DNA of 64,000 bases from Bacteroidetes bacterium 37-13 (GTDB taxonomy: Bacteria > Bacteroidota > Bacteroidia > Chitinophagales > LD1), in the NCBI GenBank assembly GCA_001897535.1, contig MKTC01000013.1, positions 1-64,000 of the forward strand. The letters run 5' to 3'. The position numbers and the translations under genes are program-made. Shown here piece by piece: positions 36,498-44,518 of this stretch (the stretch's first letter is position 1; the number at the start of each line of letters is the position of its first letter). The notes under the pieces were generated by a model. That model saw nothing but the letters and a program-made list of their open reading frames with translations, had not been told where the DNA came from and did not search any database.

Positions 36498-37151
36498 GTG
36501 TTCAACTTTTGGAAAAAAGAAATACCGAATTTAAATCGCTCTGCAGTTCCACAACATAGAAATACGTTGGAGTACGAAATTGCAGCAGCACTTTTGCCTT
36601 TAATGGCAGAAATGATTCGCCCTGTTGGTTTCTCAAAAAACTCTATTCAAATTGCGAAAACGTTTTTTGCAAAGCACTTTCCAAATTATCCGTTTCTAAA
36701 TGTTGAAACTTCTATCCAAAACCACATTGCAATAAGCGGGCACGCTTTTTTAAGAATTAGTTGCCGCCATTTGCATAGCATGATTGAAAATGATTCATGC
36801 AAAACAGTAGTTTATTTTTTGCTGGAACTTGCTGCGGCTGATGATTTTATTCATGCACGCAAAATGCGTATGGCACAGCGTGTAGCAAGCTATTTGGGTA
36901 TTTCTGAAAATGAGTTTGATGGTATAAAAGCTAAATTTATTTCTACCAACAATCCATATTTTTTATTGGAAATTGAAGATACTGCATCACTCGCAGAAGT
37001 AAAAAGAGCATATCGAAAAATGATATTGCGCTTTCATCCCGATAAATGCCTCGATTGTATTTCGGAAGTAGAAGCCAATGATAAATTTTTACAGATAAAA
37101 AATGCCTTTGAAACGATATTGAAAGGCTATTCTGTTGATGAGATAAAGTGA
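36498..37151 (+). CDS. J-domain protein with TerB-like region
   Basis: 217 residues, starting at GTG (36498). The middle (about 85-150) is helical and resembles the TerB/DjlA-type fold (HARKMRMAQRVASYLGIS). The C-terminal ~60 residues are a J domain: NPYFLLEIEDTASLAEVKRAYRK followed, after a few residues, by the HPD motif in RFHPDKC. J domains stimulate Hsp70 ATPase activity. Its architecture resembles the DjlA co-chaperone without the membrane anchor. It is convergent with tadA. Confidence 0.83.
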   Translation: MFNFWKKEIPNLNRSAVPQHRNTLEYEIAAALLPLMAEMIRPVGFSKNSIQIAKTFFAKHFPNYPFLNVETSIQNHIAISGHAFLRISCRHLHSMIENDSCKTVVYFLLELAAADDFIHARKMRMAQRVASYLGISENEFDGIKAKFISTNNPYFLLEIEDTASLAEVKRAYRKMILRFHPDKCLDCISEVEANDKFLQIKNAFETILKGYSVDEIK

Positions 37152-37172
37152 GCAAGCAACAACACTTACAAT

Positions 37173-37613
37173 CTACAATCGCTTACCTTTAAAGAATTGC
37201 CGCATTAGCTCGGCACATTCATTTTCCAGCACACCGCCAACAATTTCGGTAGTTGGGTGCAGCACTGTTTTTTGGAAAGTAGTGAAACCTGTTTTTGGCT
37301 CGCCCGTGCCATAAATAATTTTGCCAATTCTTGCCCAGCGCAGTGCAGTGGCGCACATTAAGCAAGGTTCCACGGTAACATAAATTTCGCACTCTTCTAA
37401 AAACTTGCTGCCTAAGTAATTTGAAGCAGCAGTGATTGCAATCATTTCGGCATGTGCCGTAACATCGGTAAGTTTTTCTACTTGGTTGTAGCCTTTGCCT
37501 ATTACTTGATTTTTACAAACCACCACTGCGCCAATTGGCACTTCGTCTTCTTCAAAAGCATACACGGCTTCTTTCAAAGCCAATTTCATAAAGTATTCGT
37601 GGCTGCGTTGCAT
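37173..37613 (-). CDS. tadA: tRNA-specific adenosine deaminase
   Basis: 146 residues. Zinc site residues are visible in TAHAEMIAI (His and catalytic Glu) and VEPCLMCATAL (two Cys). It converts A34 to inosine in tRNA-Arg(ACG), permitting reading of CGN codons. The length and domain are standard for TadA. The gene lies 21 bp downstream of porU on the same strand, and a shared transcript is likely. Confidence 0.94.
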   Translation of the reverse strand: MQRSHEYFMKLALKEAVYAFEEDEVPIGAVVVCKNQVIGKGYNQVEKLTDVTAHAEMIAITAASNYLGSKFLEECEIYVTVEPCLMCATALRWARIGKIIYGTGEPKTGFTTFQKTVLHPTTEIVGGVLENECAELMRQFFKGKRL

Positions 37614-37634
37614 TTCGGCTGCGAAACTAATTTT

Positions 37635-40600
37635 TTATCGAATTACAACCACGCGATCGGTCTTAGAAGTTTGGTTGCCGTCTTGGTCTTTAAGTGTAAT
37701 TCTGTAAATGTAAACACCTTTCATTACGCTGCCGCCTTCATCGGTGTCGCCTTCCCATTTTATGCCAGTTTCGCGATAGCCGCTTGGCGTAAAATTGCTG
37801 CGGATGTTGCGAACCAAACTGCCATTTAGTGAATATATTTTCACATCTACATCTAAAGGTTTATCGGTGTAATTGTGTTCAAAAGAAAATGTGGTTGAAG
37901 TGCTGAATGGATTTGGATAACAAAAGATTTTGTTGAGCACCAACGAAGGCGAAGTGCCTACCACAAAACTTATACTTGCTTCTGCTGAATTATTTTGTGT
38001 GTCCCACGCTTTTACGGTGAGTGTGTGCGGACCATCTTCTAATTTATGAAGTGGATAAAAAACACTGCCTTTTTTATAGCTGTTTAATTCACTTTCAAAA
38101 TAATCGTTTAAGATAATCGGCTTGGCAGAATTTTCGTCTAATATGGCTGTAATTTCATGCCCTAAAGAATTGCCAACATTTATACCGAAATCATCTTCTA
38201 ACAAAGCCAATAGTTTTGGATTGGCATCGGTGATTCCGCCATGAATAAAGTTGGTATCGTTCATAAATAGTGAAATAGTTGGGCCTTGGTCGTCAAACGC
38301 AATGCTATCAACACTTTCACCTACATACACATCATTATCTAATCCGTGTGCATCAATATTTCTGCTTGGATCTTCTGCGTAATAGCTAATGCGCGCGTTG
38401 CCAATTTTATAGTCAATATCTTTTGGCACCATAAAGCTAAAACTGAATTTGCCGTTTTGTACGCTTGCTTTGCCGTTAAACACTATGCTGTTGTATAGTT
38501 TAAATGTAGCTTTCGGGCTGCTTGGCGAGTTAGAAAGTGTGGTGAGGGTAGAAACTTTATCAAAGACTGTTGGATAAACAAAGCCATTAAAATCGTTGGC
38601 AAGTGAGCCGTCCCAATTATGCACTTCGCCTTGCATGGTAATTTGTTGAAGTGCTTTCATGGTATCGTTAGAAAGGTTTGTGGGAACGCCATTTACCTCA
38701 GTTGTTACCACATTGAGTTCAGGATAATTTAGCGTGAGCGCAGGGTCGCCAAGTAATAAAAACTTGCGGTTGTTTACATCGTTTACCGCCCAAATACTAT
38801 TTTTTGCTTGCATTAACAATTCGCCCATGGTTGGCATTTTGCCGCGATATGGATTGAAAACATTTTTGATTAAAGCAGTGTTCAACACTTTGTTTTGGTA
38901 AGAATAAACCACACGCACAGTTGATACCGCGCCAATACCACCTCCTTTAGGATTTACAATCAAATTTTCTCCGGCAGTTTGCCCTCCACTTCTATCAAAC
39001 ATGCCAAACTCGCAAGTGGCAGTTACAAAAAGTGGCAGCGTATTAAAGTTGGTGAGTTGCTGAATATCATTAAGGTTAAAAACTCTTTCGTGTGCCCAAT
39101 TGGTTACGCTTCCGTGTCCAACCCAATTTAAAAGCAGCGTTCCTCTGTTCAACGAATTTAAAATAGCATCGTTTACTGCAGGATAGCGCGCTCCGGCAGG
39201 TGTGTTTACTCTTTGGTAGGCATCTAAGTAAATTTTGTTTTGGTTGTAAATTGGGTCTGTATTTGCCAAGTAATCTGCATAGCCGTTGCAATCGCTTAAA
39301 TGTACGTTTCCGTCTCCATCATCTGCTACAAAAGTTATTCTGTTTCGCCAGTTGCCTAAGGTGTTTGTAGATTTGTAGTTAATGATTTTGGTTACTACAC
39401 CATCTGCTTCATCTGCGCTGCCCACAGGTAATCTTCCAATAGCAACATCAATAAAATTATTGCTGCCTAAAATATTTCCTCCTTCGCCATCATCTAACAA
39501 GCCATAAAAATCGTCACTCACAAATGTTCCAATCTCGTTTAGCGATTCATAGCTTTGGTAAGTAGGTATAAAATTTGTACTTGGCGAAATTCTGTTTTTC
39601 ATATCAAAACTTCCATCGCCAAACAGCAATAAATAGCGCGGAATTTTATTAGAATCTCCGGCAGCATTATCGTAAAGCATTTTCATGAAATTGCGAATTG
39701 CTGTAGCATCTTGCTTGCCTGAACTAAATTCGTTGTAAATAGTTTGTGGCGTAGTAACAACAACCGAAATATTATTTTGCGTGCGATGAAAATCTGCCAA
39801 GCGATTTGCTGCATCAATAAAATCAGGATAAGTAACAATTACCATATCCGGTTGCTCGCAGTTGTGCAAATTTTGGTTGCTTGTTTCTTCTACAAATTCA
39901 GGCTCAGGAAATGCAGCGTCAGATTTAAAAGCAACAAACTCTTTTAGTGTTGAAGTTGCAACAGTAAAAGTGCCGTTGTTCAGTGTTTGTTTTCGGGCTT
40001 CGTAAGGATTGGTAACGTCCCACACTTGCGCACCATTTGCATTGCCAATTTCAAATTGAGAAATTGCAGAAGGTGCAATGCTTCCCACGTTTCTAAAATT
40101 CATGCTGCTGCCCGTAAAAATTAAATTGCGCAAGCAGTTGGCTTCAATGTAATCAATATAAGCTTCACCGGTATTGTCTATGCTGCTGTAGCTGTAAGTG
40201 AGTTTAAAGTTATCGCTTGTGGGGCTAAATGTTTTTTGTATTGTTTGGCTATAAGCCACTGTGCCATAAAGCACAGCGCCAGAGCCGTTTATGCTATGGT
40301 TAAAGAGTGCGCTGCCTTGAGTGGAGCAGCTTATTTGTGTAGCGCCACTTGCGGTAGTTTGTGGTGTTCGTGCTGCTGCTACCGAAACTATATTTACAGG
40401 AGTAGAAGTTACAATATTTGGAAATGAAAAATCTACATTTACAGTAGTGCTAGTAGCGCTCATTTTATTGCCCAACCAAAGCCTGCCCGATTCCAATAAA
40501 TTTTTTTCGTCTAATTCGTGGAAAGCAAAATCGTTGAAAGTATTTACAGTTTGATTTGCTACGCCCGTAAAGTTTTCATCAACTGCTTGCTTGCCGCTTC

Positions 40601-41501
40601 CTTTTTCAGTAGTAATAAAATAATAGTTTTTATCGGCATAAATATTTTTGCTGTGCACAAAAGGTTTTTGGTCGCCCGGATAGTTCCAAGCGTCAGCACT
40701 TTCTCCATAGAAAAGCACAAAATCATCGGTGTCGAATTTGCCGTTTCCGTTTTTATCAAAAATATAAATTGGAAGCTCTAAAAGGTCATCAGCTTTTGGC
40801 TCTTGCCCCGCAGTTTCGTTTAGTTGTGCATGATAATTTCCAAAAACACCAAAGGTTGAAAAACTAATATTGGAAGGCTCTATGCCTAATTTCGATTTCA
40901 AAAAACTGTAAGTGAGTTTAAACATCGAAGTTTTATCGGTAGAAATTCTAAACCATTTGCCGGAAGCTAAAACAGAATTTGCAGCATAGGCATTTGTTCC
41001 ACGCTGTGCGCTTTTATTTGAGTGCAAAACGGCATCGGCAAGTTGAATATTAAACGAAACAAGTTTTTCAATTGCACCTGAACTTTCATTTTTTCTAAAT
41101 GGAAATATTTTCACTATCGCAATATTTCTTAGCGCAGTTTTTCCGTTGTTTATTTCAATTTTGGGTTCAGTAGATATATCGCTCAACAAAAGTGCTGTTG
41201 CAGAATCTACAGCTTCGTATTTGGCATTGGTAATTGCTGCGCTTGCTTCGTTTTTTGTATAGAAGGAAGTGGTAAACGTTGGGAAAAAATTTTCGGTTTT
41301 GTTATGAATGGCATCAGTAAATTCAGGGCGAAGAAAATTACCTTCCGGCACTTCAACATTTTTTAAACTGCTGCTCCATTTTAATTCAAAGTGGTTTTCT
41401 TGCGCTTGAATAATGTTTATTACAAAACACAATGAAAATACCAAGGCAACGTTCTTTGGTAAATTTTTTATTTGGTTTAGAAAATAATTGGTTCGCATCA
41501 T
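37635..41501 (-). CDS. porU: PorU, T9SS signal peptidase (gingipain-like C25 family)
   Basis: 1288 residues. A signal peptide precedes an N-terminal beta-rich region. The C25 (gingipain-type) peptidase domain spans about 590-940; the catalytic His is near residue 797 (NWVGHGS) and the nucleophilic Cys near 829 (TATCEFG). An Ig-like region follows, and the C-terminal ~80 residues resemble a T9SS type A domain (FCYPNPFS, YSLNGSLV, GVYIYRI, VVVIR), as in known PorU proteins. PorU cleaves the C-terminal secretion signal of cargo at the outer membrane and attaches cargo to a lipid or sugar anchor. Its usual partner gene porV is absent from the window. Confidence 0.93.
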   Translation of the reverse strand: MMRTNYFLNQIKNLPKNVALVFSLCFVINIIQAQENHFELKWSSSLKNVEVPEGNFLRPEFTDAIHNKTENFFPTFTTSFYTKNEASAAITNAKYEAVDSATALLLSDISTEPKIEINNGKTALRNIAIVKIFPFRKNESSGAIEKLVSFNIQLADAVLHSNKSAQRGTNAYAANSVLASGKWFRISTDKTSMFKLTYSFLKSKLGIEPSNISFSTFGVFGNYHAQLNETAGQEPKADDLLELPIYIFDKNGNGKFDTDDFVLFYGESADAWNYPGDQKPFVHSKNIYADKNYYFITTEKGSGKQAVDENFTGVANQTVNTFNDFAFHELDEKNLLESGRLWLGNKMSATSTTVNVDFSFPNIVTSTPVNIVSVAAARTPQTTASGATQISCSTQGSALFNHSINGSGAVLYGTVAYSQTIQKTFSPTSDNFKLTYSYSSIDNTGEAYIDYIEANCLRNLIFTGSSMNFRNVGSIAPSAISQFEIGNANGAQVWDVTNPYEARKQTLNNGTFTVATSTLKEFVAFKSDAAFPEPEFVEETSNQNLHNCEQPDMVIVTYPDFIDAANRLADFHRTQNNISVVVTTPQTIYNEFSSGKQDATAIRNFMKMLYDNAAGDSNKIPRYLLLFGDGSFDMKNRISPSTNFIPTYQSYESLNEIGTFVSDDFYGLLDDGEGGNILGSNNFIDVAIGRLPVGSADEADGVVTKIINYKSTNTLGNWRNRITFVADDGDGNVHLSDCNGYADYLANTDPIYNQNKIYLDAYQRVNTPAGARYPAVNDAILNSLNRGTLLLNWVGHGSVTNWAHERVFNLNDIQQLTNFNTLPLFVTATCEFGMFDRSGGQTAGENLIVNPKGGGIGAVSTVRVVYSYQNKVLNTALIKNVFNPYRGKMPTMGELLMQAKNSIWAVNDVNNRKFLLLGDPALTLNYPELNVVTTEVNGVPTNLSNDTMKALQQITMQGEVHNWDGSLANDFNGFVYPTVFDKVSTLTTLSNSPSSPKATFKLYNSIVFNGKASVQNGKFSFSFMVPKDIDYKIGNARISYYAEDPSRNIDAHGLDNDVYVGESVDSIAFDDQGPTISLFMNDTNFIHGGITDANPKLLALLEDDFGINVGNSLGHEITAILDENSAKPIILNDYFESELNSYKKGSVFYPLHKLEDGPHTLTVKAWDTQNNSAEASISFVVGTSPSLVLNKIFCYPNPFSTSTTFSFEHNYTDKPLDVDVKIYSLNGSLVRNIRSNFTPSGYRETGIKWEGDTDEGGSVMKGVYIYRITLKDQDGNQTSKTDRVVVIR

Positions 41502-41619
41502 TACATTTGTCCGCTTTAATAAAATTCAATAACAAGACGAGGTTCAAACGATATTAGGTTTGCTTTATTGTGAAACAAATTTGCAGATATTATAAATTCT
41601 TTTTGGCAACAGCAGCAGT

Positions 41620-41943
41620 GTGAATGGTGTTTTTAGCAATAATTTTATTTGCCGTAACCATCAGGCTTCGCAAAAGCATTTGAGTACAACACGTTTTAAA
41701 GTGAACTTTATTGTATTACTTATTTTTTGTGCATTTACTTTTTCTGTTAAAGCGCAAGATGTGGTAATGAGCCAGTTTTATTCGGCACCGCTTTATCTAA
41801 ATCCGGCTATGTCGGGCATTGCTTACGGACCGCGCTTTACGGTAAATTACCGCAATCAGTGGCCGTGAATGGGAAGTGGATTTAATGGCGGCTACACCAC
41901 TTACATGGGTTCTTTTGATATGCACTTCAAACAGCCTACATAA
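41620..41943 (+). pseudogene. Truncated duplicate of porP, broken by a nonsense codon
   Basis: The frame has its own signal-like start (residues 24-46, LLIFCAFTFSVKA) and then QDVVMSQFYSAPLYLN as in the intact porP. Bases 41755-41930 match 43501-43676 at about 92%. At 41866 the codon GGA of the intact gene is TGA. Without that stop the frame continues in homology to about 41930 and then leaves it, ending TAA at 41941. So both a point nonsense mutation and a downstream truncation are visible. A -7-like TAGGTTTG lies at 41555-41562. The remaining 82-residue product, if made, would lack the barrel. Confidence 0.85.
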
Positions 41944-41989
41944 CGTTTTTAAACTGTTTTACTTTATTGTTTAATGGATATAGCCTGTT

Positions 41990-42460
41990 TTACATTCTTC
42001 TTAATATAAGTACATTTTTACTATTACTGTCTTCCGTATAATGGATTAAAAGGGTATCATTCTTTACCGCATAACACAGTGAATTATTTAATGCACTTTG
42101 CATCCTTTTTTCTGTTTTAAAAAGTTCTCTATATTCTGTTGAGGCAGCCTGTATAGAAAGGTTATTAGGCGAAGTAATGTTATAGCTCCCTTTAATACCG
42201 GCCATTGCTGTTCCTGAAATTACTCCGTTATTAAATAAGATATATCCGAGGACATGAGCAGAGTCATTTTGGGTTATTCCATTTCCGTCAAAAGTATAAG
42301 CAAAATACTCAAACCCCCATTTTCCCTCAAACAATACTGTATCCGCAACACCACGATTTAAAAGGTTGGAACAAACAACTTGAGATGTAGCTCCTGTTTT
42401 TTTACAAGAGGAACTAAAACATAGCACAATAAGAATTATGATATTTATAATACGCTCCAT
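41990..42460 (-). CDS. Lipoprotein of unknown function
   Basis: 156 residues. The N-terminus IINIIILIVLCFSSSCKK is a lipoprotein signal. The mature part is polar, with a WGFEYFAYTFDGNG segment and a beta-rich middle that resembles small META/lipocalin-like lipoproteins (FEGKWGF, GSYNITSPNNLS). I do not recognise the family. It sits between the broken and intact porP copies, 14 bp downstream of another small lipoprotein gene, and probably shares its transcript. Confidence 0.7.
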   Translation of the reverse strand: MERIINIIILIVLCFSSSCKKTGATSQVVCSNLLNRGVADTVLFEGKWGFEYFAYTFDGNGITQNDSAHVLGYILFNNGVISGTAMAGIKGSYNITSPNNLSIQAASTEYRELFKTEKRMQSALNNSLCYAVKNDTLLIHYTEDSNSKNVLILRRM

Positions 42461-42474
42461 AGATTATTGATTAT

Positions 42475-42807
42475 TCACTGGTAGAAATTTTCATTTAGGG
42501 CTTTATCCAAATCACTCTCCTTTATTTTGCACTGTATCTTGTAGCCATCTATACAATTACATGCCTCACACAAAACTTCATACTCTGCCCTGTTATCCGT
42601 AATTTGAACTTTAAGCACTTTTATTCCTTTGCTCTCAAGATATGCCTTAATGTTCTTTTTCTTTTCATTTTCGGGAACATTACTATTTCCCCATTTATCA
42701 AAACACCATGTTTCATCATAATAAACCCATGTGGTGTCTATTATTTTTTCGCAACTAATGAATGTTGTTACCCCAACAAGAGCAAATATTATCAGTATTT
42801 TTTTCAT
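42475..42807 (-). CDS. Small Cys-containing lipoprotein, unknown
   Basis: 110 residues with a lipoprotein signal (IIFALVGVTTFISC). The mature part holds four more Cys: one in ETWCFDKWG, and a group VLCEACNCIDGYKIQC. The region ILKVLKVQITDNRAEYEV-like suggests a small alpha/beta domain. I do not recognise it. It heads a likely two-gene transcript with the lipoprotein at 41990. Confidence 0.72.
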   Translation of the reverse strand: MKKILIIFALVGVTTFISCEKIIDTTWVYYDETWCFDKWGNSNVPENEKKKNIKAYLESKGIKVLKVQITDNRAEYEVLCEACNCIDGYKIQCKIKESDLDKALNENFYQ

Positions 42808-43410
42808 AGAAATTATTTTAATCCGTTTTGTAAAACCAAAACTTCCCGTTTTAGTTGTTCAATTTCTTTCATTTGCATTTAGTTCATGCGTTAAGGTGCT
42901 TGTGCCAACTTGTAGATTGGAAAAGAGTTTCATAAAAAATAAATTTTATTAAAGGCTAATGGTAAAAAAAATAATTATATATTTTTTAATTTTTTGTTAA
43001 AAATGGGATTTGCTTATAGTTTTCAATCCTTTATCCATCTTATACTAAATTGATTTATAAATTAGTCTAATAATATATTGTATAATGCTCCCGATAGCTA
43101 TCGGGATGATAGTCGTTTAGGACAATGTAATTGGACTATTACGAATATCCAATCGGTATTACGTGTAAGCAGACTATAATTGCGCGGTATAAAACAACAA
43201 ACGGTGGAATATCTTATTTAACCATTTAAGGAAATACGGGTATCATTGTGGCGCGAAACAAATACGATTTAATTTTAAATAACAGTTTTGAAAAGTCAAG
43301 GAAAAAAGAAGCAATGGACTTGGTTTATTGTTGAAAGAATAAAATTTTTAAAACATTGTTTTTTATTTGCAAAACAACAACAAGGCAAATTAAACGTTTT
43401 GCCGTTTGCC
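42808..43410. other. AT-rich gap before porP, with palindrome and possible relics
   Basis: About 600 bp without a convincing gene. On the minus strand near 42830-42880 a short frame reads MQMKEIEQLKREVLVLQNGLK, a heptad-like coiled-coil tail that may be the relic of a larger gene. An 18-bp perfect palindrome is at 43089-43106. The open frame that leads into porP from 43288 starts with TTG and is treated as upstream sequence. Otherwise nothing is seen. Confidence 0.5.
43089..43106. repeat. Perfect 18-bp palindrome TCCCGATAGCTATCGGGA
   Basis: Both halves are exact reverse complements with no spacer. From memory, this type of GC-rich palindrome is frequent between genes in some Bacteroidota genomes, but only one copy is in this window. 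A related 20-bp palindrome occurs at 60504-60523. Confidence 0.75.
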
Positions 43411-44469
43411 ATGCAGTTTTTTCAAGGAAAATTAAAGTCAGTTTATAGGTATAATGCACTAATGCTTTTAAGCGTTTGTTTATTGGCAAATGTTGTAGCA
43501 CAAGATGTGGTAATGAGCCAGTTTTATTCGGCACCGCTTTATCTAAATCCGGCCATGTCGGGCATTGCTTACGGACCACGTTTTACAGTAAATTACCGCA
43601 ACCAGTGGCCGGGAATGGGAAGTGGGTTTAATGGCGGCTACACTACTTACATGGGCGCTTTCGATATGCATATTGATAAAATTCGTAGCGGCATAGGTTT
43701 GCTTGTGGTTGCAGATCAAATGATGAATAATATTTTCGGCAATTATTATGTTACACTTTCTTTTGCGCCACAAATAAAATTCAACCGAAATGTTGCCATG
43801 AAAATTGGTGCTTCGGGCACTTTTATTCACCGCAGGTTAAAGTGGAACGAATTGCAATTTTCTGATATGATAAATCCGTACTCCGGTTTTTTTGATGCCA
43901 ACGGAAATCCCAATGCCACAGGCGAACCAACACCTTCGCGTTTATCGCTTAACAGAGGTGACCTTTCAGCCGGATTTGTAATCTTTACACGGAAACTTTA
44001 TTTCGGCTTTGCCGTAAATAATTTTATTATGAACAAAGAAAACTTCTCCGATGCAGTGGAAGCGCGAACTCCCATGCGGTTTACTGCACACTTTGGAGGA
44101 AGCTTTCCGCTAAAAACAAAATACAGTTACAAACGCAATATTTATTTATCGCCAAACGTTTTAATTGCAAACCAAGGAAGAAATTTGCAAGTAAATGCAG
44201 GGCTTTTAGCCGGAATTGAAATGATATACTTTGGAGCGCAATTCCGCTATGTGATTAACAATCCGGAATCGTTTATTATGATAGTTGGCGTAAAAAAAGG
44301 AAAGTTCAGAGTTGGGTATAGTTACGACTTTCCGGTGAGCAAATTAGTGAACAAAACCGGAGGCGCACACGAGCTAACTTTCACTTTTAACATTGCCGGA
44401 GACGATAATTCTTTGGAAAATAAAAATAACCGAGGATATTTGGCATGTCCAACAATTTTGAATTTTTAA
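43411..44469 (+). CDS. porP: PorP/SprF-family T9SS outer-membrane protein
   Basis: I start at ATG 43411 (352 residues). A longer frame to TTG 43288 lacks a good start, and a second ATG at 43462 is also possible. The signal region is NALMLLSVCLLANVVAQ. The mature part begins QDVVMSQFYSAPLYLNPAMSG, as usual for the family, and continues as a beta barrel with YRNQWPGMG, FGFAVNNF and the C-terminal VGYSYDFPVSKL. PorP/SprF proteins help secrete or anchor particular T9SS cargo on the surface. It lies 49 bp upstream of gldJ; a broken copy of its 5' half is 1.7 kb upstream. Confidence 0.88.
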   Translation: MQFFQGKLKSVYRYNALMLLSVCLLANVVAQDVVMSQFYSAPLYLNPAMSGIAYGPRFTVNYRNQWPGMGSGFNGGYTTYMGAFDMHIDKIRSGIGLLVVADQMMNNIFGNYYVTLSFAPQIKFNRNVAMKIGASGTFIHRRLKWNELQFSDMINPYSGFFDANGNPNATGEPTPSRLSLNRGDLSAGFVIFTRKLYFGFAVNNFIMNKENFSDAVEARTPMRFTAHFGGSFPLKTKYSYKRNIYLSPNVLIANQGRNLQVNAGLLAGIEMIYFGAQFRYVINNPESFIMIVGVKKGKFRVGYSYDFPVSKLVNKTGGAHELTFTFNIAGDDNSLENKNNRGYLACPTILNF

Positions 44470-44518
44470 ATAGAAAACATATTTTAGCAACCTTCAAAAA
44501 AAAGCAAACAGAAAAACA

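Noticed and set aside
43288-43410. Upstream extension of porP starting at TTG
   Set aside because: It would add 41 residues before the signal peptide. The ATG at 43411 or 43462 places the signal correctly, as in other PorP proteins.
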